A stretch of DNA of 32,717 nt, taken from UBA11869 sp964544965 (GTDB lineage: Bacteria > Pseudomonadota > Gammaproteobacteria > Eutrophobiales > Eutrophobiaceae). The translations under genes were made by a program, and so were the position numbers. The notes under the pieces are model-generated. The model was given only the letters and a program-made list of their open reading frames with translations, was not told the origin of the DNA and did no database searches. The DNA is taken from assembly GCA_964544965.1 (NCBI GenBank), contig CAZJED010000011.1, forward strand, positions 1 to 32,717. Reading direction: 5' to 3'. Positions 26,641 to 32,717 of this stretch are shown one piece after another (position 1 is the first letter of the stretch; every line of letters begins with the position of its first letter).

Positions 26641-27348
26641 ATGAGTCAAGAACAGGATAAAATATTTTTTAGAAATTTTTCACTTGCGTTTATCGCTGCA
26701 ATTATGTTAGCTTTTTATTTTACTGCTAAATTAGTAACCGGTAAAAAAGAACTCCATGGGGTTATTAAGCCAACGATAAATAATAGCATTGAGTTAGTCA
26801 GCGGTGATCTTATAAATGGTAAAAATCTTTCGCAGCCATGTGCTGTTTGTCATAATGCTGATGGAAATAGTGTCAATCCAATTTGGCCTAAAATAGCCGG
26901 TCAACATGCTGCTTATATTCTTAAACAATTAAATAACTTTAAAGATGGTGATCGAGTAAATGCACAGATGACTGGTATGGTTGCTTCATTAAGTGAACAA
27001 GATATGACTGATTTAGCGTTATATTTTGAAAATCAAAAAAATAATCTAGGTTTTGCGGAACCAGATTTAGTTAGTCTAGGACAAAAGATTTACCGAGCGG
27101 GTGATAGTGAAACAGGAATAGCAGCTTGTATGGCTTGTCATGGACCTGCAGGCTCAGGAAATCCAGGGGCAATGTATCCCTCATTACGTGGTCAACACGC
27201 CGAATATACAGCAATACAACTAAAAATGTTTAAAACGGGAGAACGGAATAATGATGACAATGCTGTCATGAGGTCTATCGCTAGCCGTATGACGGACTCT
27301 CAAATTAAGGCCGTCTCTGAATATATTCAAGGATTACGATTAAGATAA
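26641..27348 (+). CDS. Membrane-anchored cytochrome c4-type diheme protein
   Basis: This 235-residue protein has an N-terminal membrane anchor (about residues 14-32) and two c-type heme domains with CAVCH (67-71) and CMACH (163-167). Candidate axial methionines are in QMTGMV and NAVMRSIASRM. The repeat IAGQHAAYILKQLNNF and LRGQHAEYTAIQLKMF, one per domain, is typical of cytochrome c4, a donor to terminal oxidases. Position next to engB and upstream of dsbA is a conserved gammaproteobacterial arrangement. Its first 14 codons are nearly identical to those of the cytochrome c5 gene at 31246. Confidence 0.92.
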   Translation: MSQEQDKIFFRNFSLAFIAAIMLAFYFTAKLVTGKKELHGVIKPTINNSIELVSGDLINGKNLSQPCAVCHNADGNSVNPIWPKIAGQHAAYILKQLNNFKDGDRVNAQMTGMVASLSEQDMTDLALYFENQKNNLGFAEPDLVSLGQKIYRAGDSETGIAACMACHGPAGSGNPGAMYPSLRGQHAEYTAIQLKMFKTGERNNDDNAVMRSIASRMTDSQIKAVSEYIQGLRLR

Positions 27349-27442
27349 AAAAAATAATCTGCGGCACAATTCCCGATTCTTGTGGTCTAATATTGTAAAG
27401 GTAAATCTCGCATATAATTTTCGTTATTGTAAGGAAGAAAAT

Positions 27443-28054
27443 ATGAAAAAAATTTTTAGCTGCTTTATTTTCACTATACTTATTTCGTTATACAACCAAG
27501 TATATGCCTTCGATGGTTATGTTGAAATAACACCAGCACAACCAACACATTCTGGAAATAAAATTGAGGTGCTAGAGGTATTTTGGTATGGCTGCCCACA
27601 CTGTTACGATTTTGAGCCTTTTATAAATAAGTGGCTAGAAAAAAAACCAGAGGATGTTGTCTTCAGAAGAATGCCTGGTATTTTCAGAAAAGACTGGATA
27701 CCACATGCAAAAGCTTACTTTACAGCGGAAAAATTAAATATACTAAATAAAATTCATAGTTCATTATTTACAGCTATTCACAAAGAAAGAAAACAAATCT
27801 ACGATGATTCATCAATAAAAAAATTCTTTCTAAAAAACGATGTCGATAAAAAAGAATTTAAAAAGATATATGAATCGGATGAAGTTGATACGAAAATAAA
27901 ACAGGCTTATGTAATGGGCCAACGTTACAAAATAACTGGTGTACCTGCAATAATTGTTAATGGAAAATATATGGTTAGTGGGTCAACTGCGGGTAGTTTC
28001 GAAAATGTCACAAAAATAATAGACATGCTTATTGAAAAAGAAAGAGGTGGCTAA
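27443..28054 (+). CDS. dsbA: Thiol:disulfide interchange protein DsbA
   Basis: This periplasmic oxidase forms disulfides in exported proteins. From the ATG at 27443 it has 203 residues with a signal peptide ending in VYA. The active site is CPHC at 51-54 (FWYGCPHCYDFEP), the helical insert follows, and cis-proline is in GVPAIIVNGKY. I chose 27443 over an upstream in-frame start at 27380 because AAGGAAG lies just before it and it gives a proper signal peptide. It is followed by a bidirectional terminator shared with pqqA. Confidence 0.95.
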   Translation: MKKIFSCFIFTILISLYNQVYAFDGYVEITPAQPTHSGNKIEVLEVFWYGCPHCYDFEPFINKWLEKKPEDVVFRRMPGIFRKDWIPHAKAYFTAEKLNILNKIHSSLFTAIHKERKQIYDDSSIKKFFLKNDVDKKEFKKIYESDEVDTKIKQAYVMGQRYKITGVPAIIVNGKYMVSGSTAGSFENVTKIIDMLIEKERGG

Positions 28055-28084
28055 AAATATCGGTGATTATTTAAAAATATTACC

Positions 28085-28116
28085 AAAAAAAAAGGACCTA
28101 AATCGGTCCTTTTTTT
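28085..28116. terminator. Bidirectional terminator between dsbA and pqqA
   Basis: AAAGGACC and GGTCCTTT flank a six-base loop, extended by a run of As on the left and Ts on the right, so it works in both directions. It ends dsbA on the + strand and pqqA on the - strand. Confidence 0.9.
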
Positions 28117-28134
28117 CAATAAGAAGGAAGTCTC

Positions 28135-28209
28135 TTATTTGTTGTTAATGTACATGGTGACTTCAAAACCAAAACGAATGTCACTGTACTCAGGTGTTTC
28201 CCATTTCAT
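28135..28209 (-). CDS. pqqA: PQQ precursor peptide PqqA (24 aa)
   Basis: This tiny gene has ATG at 28209-28207 and TAA at 28137-28135, and a Shine-Dalgarno GAGG nine bases before the start. The peptide ends IRFGFEVTMYINNK, which is the diagnostic PqqA core: Glu16 and Tyr20 (ExxxY) are the residues cross-linked by PqqE to build pyrroloquinoline quinone. N-terminal KWETPEYSD also fits the family. No pqqB, C, D or E gene is beside it; a terminator follows within 19 bp, so it is a transcription unit of its own. It implies PQQ synthesis and PQQ-dependent dehydrogenases elsewhere in the genome. Confidence 0.93.
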   Translation of the reverse strand: MKWETPEYSDIRFGFEVTMYINNK

Positions 28210-28270
28210 AGCATTATTCCTCTTCTTTAACGTTAAAAAATTGTACTTCTTATAAAACTACCTAATATAA

Positions 28271-28287
28271 TGCAGATAGTGTGCCAA
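28271..28287 (-). promoter_or_regulatory. Sigma-54 (-24/-12) promoter for pqqA
   Basis: On the - strand TTGGCAC (28287-28281) and CTGCA (28275-28271) give GG and GC dinucleotides separated by exactly ten bases, close to the sigma-54 consensus TGGCACG-N4-TTGCA. The predicted start near 28260 leaves a leader of about 50 nt. I see no comparably good sigma-70 match there. Confidence 0.5.
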
Positions 28288-28352
28288 AATCTTTAAAAAC
28301 TAATAATCTTCTTTAAATACAATAGGTTAAAAAAATCTTGAGCATTTAATAA

Positions 28353-28482
28353 AAAAAAGAAGCGGCAAATATTGGTTAAAAATAACCAATTAATTGGTCA
28401 AAATTAACCAATTCAGCCAATATAACCAACTATAAATTACAGATTTAGATCCTGGTTTGTGCTAAATTCGCCGCTTTTTTTT
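28353..28482. repeat. Array of ATTGGTTA inverted repeats inside a long inverted repeat
   Basis: An 8-bp perfect palindrome ATTGGTTA-N4-TAACCAAT (28371-28390) is followed by AATTGGT-N8-ACCAATT (28392-28413) and a degenerate copy ending TAACCAAC (28416-28430). Half-sites recur every 10-12 bp, about one helical turn. The block is enclosed by AAAAGAAGCGGC (left) and GCCGCTTTTTTT (right), a 13-14-bp inverted repeat with T-tracts on both sides. Options are an enhancer for the sigma-54 promoter 110-170 bp away, a structured leader of purK, or a terminator. It fills most of the 315-bp spacer between pqqA and purK. Confidence 0.7.
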
Positions 28483-28524
28483 AATAGCTATTTAGTCGTG
28501 GTACCCACTATAGGACAAAAATAC

Positions 28525-29688
28525 GTGAAAAATAACTTTGTAAATACGCCCCGAATTGGAATTATCGGGGGTGGCCAATTGGCCAAAATGATTGCGATTT
28601 CTGCCATAAAATATGGTTGTCACATTGTTATCTTAGAAAAAACACAAAAAAGTCCCGCTGAAAACCTAGCAGCAGAAATAATATATGGCGATTGGGATGA
28701 CCCGAAGAATCTTCTAGAACTTGCCAATAAGGTTGATGTGATAACACTGGAAAATGAATTCGTTGATGCAAATAGTCTTAAAGTGCTTGAAGATACAGGT
28801 CATTCTCTATACCCAAGCTCTACAACAATTGATTTAGTTCAAGACAAATTAAATCAGAAAAAAACTCTCGAAGATGCTGGAATACCAGTAGTAGCTTTTA
28901 CTGCAATTGAATCTCGCGTGGAAATAACACGCCATGCCGATAAATTGGGTTGGCCAATTATTTTAAAAGCTAGGCGTAATGCGTACGATGGTAAAGGAAA
29001 TTTAACACTTAATAGCGAGGATGATATTACATCGGCATGGACTAAATTAAACGGTGACAATAGAAAATTATATATTGAAGGTTTTTGTAATTTTAAATCT
29101 GAATTAGCAGTCATGATAACGAGAGATGTAAATGGTAAAATAATTACTTACCCGGTTGTGGAATCAATACAAAAAAATCATATTTGTCATATCGTTAGAG
29201 CGCCTGCAAGTATTGATAATCAACTTGCAGAAAAAGCAATCGAATTAGCAGTTAGGGCTGTAAAAGCAATCGATGGTATTGGAACGATAGGTGTTGAAAT
29301 GTTTTGTACAAAAGATAATAAAATTATCATTAACGAAATGGCGCCCCGGGTTCACAATTCAGGCCATTACACAATAGAAGCCTGTGAAACCTCACAATTT
29401 GAAAACCATGTAAGAACAATCCTTGGTTTACCTTTAGGTTCTAGTAGAATGATTGCACCAGCAGCGGTTATGATTAATATGCTTGGCAACAAAGAAGGAA
29501 ATGGATTCCCATTCGGGATTGAAAAAGCGCTAGCAATAAATGGAGCACACGTACATGTATACGGAAAAACTACTACTAACGCAGGCAGAAAAATGGGGCA
29601 TGTTACTGCATTAGGTTCTAGTATTGCTGAAGCAGAAGATGTGGCAATCAAAGCCGCTTCTTCGATAAGTTTTGGAGAACAAAAGTAA
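28525..29688 (+). CDS. purK: N5-carboxyaminoimidazole ribonucleotide synthetase
   Basis: This ATP-grasp enzyme carboxylates AIR to N5-CAIR in purine synthesis. The N-terminus RIGIIGGGQLAKMI, KARRNAYDGKGN and INEMAPRVHNSGHYTIEAC are family signatures. I place the start at GTG 28525 (387 residues), nine bases after AGGA. An in-frame TTG-type start further upstream would add 22 residues unlike the family and would lie inside the inverted-repeat block. The stop overlaps the purE start as TAATG. Confidence 0.95.
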   Translation: MKNNFVNTPRIGIIGGGQLAKMIAISAIKYGCHIVILEKTQKSPAENLAAEIIYGDWDDPKNLLELANKVDVITLENEFVDANSLKVLEDTGHSLYPSSTTIDLVQDKLNQKKTLEDAGIPVVAFTAIESRVEITRHADKLGWPIILKARRNAYDGKGNLTLNSEDDITSAWTKLNGDNRKLYIEGFCNFKSELAVMITRDVNGKIITYPVVESIQKNHICHIVRAPASIDNQLAEKAIELAVRAVKAIDGIGTIGVEMFCTKDNKIIINEMAPRVHNSGHYTIEACETSQFENHVRTILGLPLGSSRMIAPAAVMINMLGNKEGNGFPFGIEKALAINGAHVHVYGKTTTNAGRKMGHVTALGSSIAEAEDVAIKAASSISFGEQK

Positions 29689-30188
29689 TGCAAAATAAAA
29701 AAGCATTAATTGGTGTGATCATGGGTAGTGATTCCGATTGGAAAACTTTAGAAGCAACAACAAAAGTTTGTGATGACTTTTCAGTGCCGTATGAAGCACA
29801 TGTCGTCTCAGCACATCGCACCCCTGATGACATGTTTGAATATGCTAAAAATGCGCATAAAAAAGGATTAAAAGTCATTATTGCAGGTGCAGGAGGTGCT
29901 GCACATTTACCAGGAATGGTCGCAAGTAATACGCCATTACCGGTTATTGGAGTGCCAATCAAAACTGACTCATTAAATGGGATGGACTCATTATTATCTA
30001 TAGTGCAAATGCCAAACGGTGTGCCAGTTGCAACTGTAGCAATTGGAGCTGCTAAAAATGCAGGATTACTTGCTATTGAAATTTTAGCAACTAACGACAA
30101 AAGTTTAATGGATAAACTTATTTCTTATAAAAATAAGATTGCGGATGAATCTAGAAAAAAAGATGAATTAATTAATAAAAATGATTAA
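29688..30188 (+). CDS. purE: N5-carboxyaminoimidazole ribonucleotide mutase
   Basis: This class I PurE moves the carboxylate from N5-CAIR to CAIR, the step after PurK. It has 166 residues. SDSD is at 14-17, the catalytic His43 in SAHRTPDDM, and GAGGAAHLPGMVA follows. It is translationally coupled to purK by the one-base TAATG overlap. The 3' end overlaps the convergent amidotransferase gene by 4 bp. Confidence 0.96.
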   Translation: MQNKKALIGVIMGSDSDWKTLEATTKVCDDFSVPYEAHVVSAHRTPDDMFEYAKNAHKKGLKVIIAGAGGAAHLPGMVASNTPLPVIGVPIKTDSLNGMDSLLSIVQMPNGVPVATVAIGAAKNAGLLAIEILATNDKSLMDKLISYKNKIADESRKKDELINKND

Positions 30189-30913
30189 TTATCAAACACT
30201 GTAGATTTCCAATTTCTATAGAGTAGCTCCGCAGCGTGGTTAAAGTTATCAATATTTACTAATACATCTTTCTGTAATTTTTCTACTGCATTTTCACCTA
30301 AACTTTTTTCTAATGAAATCTTATACTCAGAAATTTTACTCCAATCAGAAACAGTTGTTTCTGTAATCTCCTGATGATATTGAACACTAAAAACTTTATC
30401 TTCATAACTAAGTGCCTGTATAGCACATCGATCGGATTCGCCTAATACCTGAAAACCTTTTGGAACGGTTTTAACTTCTGCGCTATGCCATTGCAACGTG
30501 TCCATTATGTCTGGTAGACCAAGAAAAAATGTTGACTGTTTTCCATCTTCAGTTTTTCTAACAGGCATAACCCCGACCTCAAGCTTATCACTAGGCCCAA
30601 CTTTTGCACCATAGGCATAAGCAAGCAACTGGTGGCCGAGACAAATCCCCATAAAAGGCATTTTTAATTCATCGATTGCCTTTCTAATTGCTCTTATCTC
30701 TTCAGCTAACCAAGAATATTTATCTTCCTCCCAAACATCCATTGGCCCTCCCATAATCCAAAGAGCATCAAAACCTTTTAGATCTGGAATACTTTCTCCT
30801 CGATCAAGCTCAACAGTATGCAATTGGATTCCATCATCTTTAAAAAAATTTCTGAAAATTCCGGGATGTTCAACACTAACATGCTGGAAGACAACAACTG
30901 ATTTAATTGTCAT
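30185..30913 (-). CDS. Class I glutamine amidotransferase-like protein
   Basis: This 242-residue protein has the GATase triad: Cys91 in GICLGHQLLAYAYG, His180 and Glu182 in VQYHQEI. It resembles the stand-alone 'GMP synthase, glutamine amidotransferase domain' group, which lacks the ATP-pyrophosphatase half of GuaA, so it is not GMP synthase. Usual members act on unknown substrates; some are gamma-glutamyl polyamine or glutamate peptide hydrolases. LWIMGGPMDVWEEDKYSWL is typical of this group. The neighbouring purine genes are on the other strand and may not be related. Confidence 0.8.
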   Translation of the reverse strand: MTIKSVVVFQHVSVEHPGIFRNFFKDDGIQLHTVELDRGESIPDLKGFDALWIMGGPMDVWEEDKYSWLAEEIRAIRKAIDELKMPFMGICLGHQLLAYAYGAKVGPSDKLEVGVMPVRKTEDGKQSTFFLGLPDIMDTLQWHSAEVKTVPKGFQVLGESDRCAIQALSYEDKVFSVQYHQEITETTVSDWSKISEYKISLEKSLGENAVEKLQKDVLVNIDNFNHAAELLYRNWKSTVFDN

Positions 30914-30959
30914 TTGGTTTTATTTATCCTGTAAATTGATTTTTTTTGAAATTTTTAGT

Positions 30960-31036
30960 TGGCGCGCCTGAGAGGATTCGAACCTCTGGCCTCGGCCTCC
31001 GGAGGGCCGCGCTCTATCCAGCTGAGCTACAGGCGC
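30960..31036 (-). tRNA. tRNA-Arg (anticodon CCG)
   Basis: On the - strand the acceptor GCGCCTG (31036-31030) pairs with CAGGCGC (30970-30964), followed by G and encoded CCA. The anticodon arm GGCC-CTCCGGA-GGCC carries CCG, reading the CGG codon. The T-arm is CAGAGG-TTCGAAT-CCTCT. CGG is likely a rare codon in such an AT-rich genome. Confidence 0.96.
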
Positions 31037-31070
31037 ATCAATAATTTCTGACCGGATATCAGCACTTCAG

Positions 31071-31084
31071 TTGACCCAGATCAA
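31071..31084. promoter_or_regulatory. FNR/ANR-like box upstream of cytochrome c5
   Basis: TTGAC-CCAG-ATCAA matches nine of ten fixed positions of the FNR/ANR consensus TTGAT-N4-ATCAA. TATAGC at 31105-31110 could be the -10 of a promoter for the + strand gene at 31246, placing the box near -40, the class II activating position. Oxygen control of a cytochrome gene would make sense; evidence is sequence only. Confidence 0.45.
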
Positions 31085-31245
31085 TTTTTTTCACTATAAA
31101 CCGTTATAGCTTAAGAGTCAGTATAGGTCTGCTTGCTTATTTTGCAATAAGCTATTGTTTCCACCTATAAATACAATGGGTATACTACGCACTCATAACA
31201 ATTAGAGAAATATAACTTTAATAAAATTACTACTGGGGAAAATAA

Positions 31246-31776
31246 ATGAGTCAAGAACAAGATAAAATATTTTTTAGAAACTTTTCTCTTACGCTCGCAT
31301 TTATTGCTGCGATGATGATAGCCTTTTATTTTGCTGCAAGTGCTGCAGTAGAATCTAAGTTTGGTTTAGCTGCAGAAGATATAACTGCTACTGACACAAA
31401 TGTGGCGGAATTAACCAAACCAGTGGGACAAGTAGCAATAGCAGAGGAGAAATCAGAGAATAGTGTTGAACAAAATATAGTAGTTGCTGATGCAACTGCT
31501 GCAGAAGATAGTAATGGTGGCGATGGTGAATCTGTATACAATGGTCTTTGTGTTAATTGTCATGGAATAGCGGCTCTTGCTGCGATGATTCCGCAAGCTG
31601 GTGACGCTGCAGCCTGGAGGGCACGTATTGAAAAAGGCGTTGATGTTTTGTACGGAAACGCAATCAATGGTTACACTGGTGAATTAGGAATGATGCCCGC
31701 TAAGGGAGGAAATCCGGCTCTTAGTGATGATGAAGTCAAAGCTGCGGTTGATTACATAATCAATCAAGTGAAATAA
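31246..31776 (+). CDS. Membrane-anchored cytochrome c5-type protein
   Basis: This 176-residue protein has an N-terminal membrane anchor (about residues 14-33), an Ala/Glu-rich linker of about 55 residues, and one C-terminal heme domain with CVNCH at 102-106. The axial methionine is probably in GELGMMPAKGG. The domain resembles cytochrome c5 (GxxxYnglCvnCHg, then MMPAKGGNPALSDDEVKAAVDYI). It should carry electrons in the periplasm, tethered to the inner membrane. A clear GGGGA ribosome-binding site precedes the ATG, and an FNR-like box lies about 160 bp upstream. Confidence 0.92.
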   Translation: MSQEQDKIFFRNFSLTLAFIAAMMIAFYFAASAAVESKFGLAAEDITATDTNVAELTKPVGQVAIAEEKSENSVEQNIVVADATAAEDSNGGDGESVYNGLCVNCHGIAALAAMIPQAGDAAAWRARIEKGVDVLYGNAINGYTGELGMMPAKGGNPALSDDEVKAAVDYIINQVK

Positions 31777-31815
31777 AAGAACAAACACTTTAAAAAATAA
31801 TTATAAATTATTTTA

Positions 31816-32717
31816 TTATTCTAACTTTAAGCTGTCCTGATAAGCTTTATCTGAAAGCTCTCCCCAAAGTTCATAACTTTCTCTAAAACTTTCATAAGCA
31901 TCATAAACTTTTTTAAATCTTGGATTATCATTTTCATTCATTAACTTCACTGCTTCCTCATCTAGTGTTTTCTTTGTCAGAAATTTTAGCTTAGCAAGAA
32001 CATCATTAGGATATTTAAGTATTTCAACATTTTGTTTTTTTCTTAATTTAGCTAATGCTTCTTGATTATGAAATTCCATCTGAGCATAAATCCATTCACT
32101 TATTGCCCCTGCTGTAACTTCAACAATCTTTTGTAAGTCCGCTGGTAACAAATCCCATTTAGAATTGTTAATCATTAACTCAAAAACTGTGCCAGGTTCA
32201 TGCCACCCCGGATAATAATAGTACTGAGCGGTGCGATCTAAACCCAATCTCATATCATGAAAAGGCGCAACCCATTCAGTAGCGTCAATCGTTCCGCGCT
32301 CTAAAGCAGTATATATTTCGCTTCCTGCCATTAATACGGGGTTACCGCCAGCTTTTTTAAAAACTTTTCCGCCCAAACCGGGGATACGCATTCGCAATCC
32401 CTTAATATCTTCAATTGAATTTATTTTCTTTCTAAACCAACCTCCCATTTGCACACCGGTATTGCCCATCGGAAACACCATTAAATCAAATGGTTGATAC
32501 ATTTCCTGCCATAATAAAAGTCCGCCACCATTATATAACCATGCGTTCATTCCTTTTGCTGTCATCCCAAATGGAACTGATGAAAAAAATTGTGCTTCGG
32601 GGATAGTTCCAGCCCAATAGTAAGGTGAGCCATGGCCCATCTCAACTGTGCCTTGTGATACTGCATCAAAAACTTGCAGAGCTGGAACAAGTTCTCCCCC
32701 TGCATACACATCAATAT
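31816..32717 (-). CDS. TRAP transporter substrate-binding protein, DctP family (N-terminus outside window)
   Basis: This is the periplasmic receptor of a tripartite ATP-independent transporter. The frame stays open to the right edge: codons before the GTG at 32709 continue family-like sequence (...I-D-V-Y-A-G-G-E-L), so the signal peptide and roughly 50-60 residues are cut off. Family segments are GELVPALQVFDAVSQGTVEMGHG, LRMRIPGLGGKVFKKAGGNPV and ALERGTIDATEW, the latter carrying the conserved Arg for the substrate carboxylate in LRMRIPG. It resembles receptors for 2-oxo or hydroxy acids. The membrane subunits DctQ and DctM are not in view, so the substrate is not assigned. Confidence 0.92.
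   Translation of the reverse strand, partial: IDVYAGGELVPALQVFDAVSQGTVEMGHGSPYYWAGTIPEAQFFSSVPFGMTAKGMNAWLYNGGGLLLWQEMYQPFDLMVFPMGNTGVQMGGWFRKKINSIEDIKGLRMRIPGLGGKVFKKAGGNPVLMAGSEIYTALERGTIDATEWVAPFHDMRLGLDRTAQYYYYPGWHEPGTVFELMINNSKWDLLPADLQKIVEVTAGAISEWIYAQMEFHNQEALAKLRKKQNVEILKYPNDVLAKLKFLTKKTLDEEAVKLMNENDNPRFKKVYDAYESFRESYELWGELSDKAYQDSLKLE

Noticed and set aside
28353..28482. A known purine riboswitch or a mobile MITE before purK
   Set aside because: No purine-aptamer core is visible. There is no target-site duplication around the inverted repeat and no second copy in the window.
1..32717. CRISPR arrays, insertion sequences, phage genes or attachment sites
   Set aside because: I saw no spaced direct repeats of CRISPR type, no transposase or integrase, and no duplicated tRNA ends. 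The window is core chromosome apart from the regulatory oddities listed.

Overview
The window is an AT-rich stretch of a gammaproteobacterial chromosome. Gene content and order are those of a proteobacterial core genome. They include the run hemA-prfA-prmC facing TPR lipoprotein-lolB-ispE-tRNA-Gln-prs-rplY-pth-ychF, which is characteristic of Gammaproteobacteria. A run of ten Ns (5086-5095) shows that this is a scaffold, probably from a metagenome or single cell. The low G+C, short spacers, overlapping stop codons and genes for TRAP-type uptake, iron(III) uptake and c-type cytochromes suggest a compact, aerobic, probably aquatic heterotroph or mixotroph. I cannot place it below class from sequence alone.

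Left part (1-5095, mostly + strand): the tryptophan genes trpE (cut by the left edge), trpG, trpD and trpC form one compact operon. They are followed by a secreted SMP-30-type beta-propeller protein and, on the other strand, a 57-residue oxidoreductase-like-domain protein that abuts the N gap. Next (5137-12014, - strand) comes the housekeeping run of translation and precursor genes: ychF, pth, rplY with a 9-bp tandem repeat in its tail, prs, tRNA-Gln(UUG), ispE, lolB and a large TPR lipoprotein. Divergent from it are hemA, prfA, prmC and a MoeB/ThiF-type E1-like protein (12261-16236), which converge on tpx and gcvH.

Middle (17231-21408): an iron(III) ABC importer (fbpA-fbpB-fbpC, - strand) lies behind a promoter overlapped by two Fur-like boxes. 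Between that promoter and fbpA is a strong intrinsic terminator, so the first ~180 nt look like an attenuated leader or a separate iron-regulated small RNA. prlC, an SH3-domain membrane protein, xthA and rpmE follow on the + strand.

Right part (25279-32717): a 506-bp gene-free stretch holds a cluster of perfect DnaA boxes. It also holds a convincing unannotated structured RNA: a promoter, four stems and a terminator that converges on engB. engB itself appears to lack a normal start codon where homology says it should begin. cytochrome c4, dsbA, a solitary pqqA (24 residues), purK, purE, a class I amidotransferase, tRNA-Arg(CCG), cytochrome c5 and a TRAP substrate-binding protein (cut by the right edge) complete the window.

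The most unusual signal is upstream of the orphan pqqA. A strong sigma-54 (-24/-12) match is followed 110-170 bp further upstream by an array of ATTGGTTA-type inverted repeats spaced at about one helical turn, the layout of an enhancer-activated sigma-54 promoter. The array is enclosed by a long GC-rich inverted repeat with T-tracts on both sides. This may be a regulatory switch for PQQ cofactor synthesis that has not been described.
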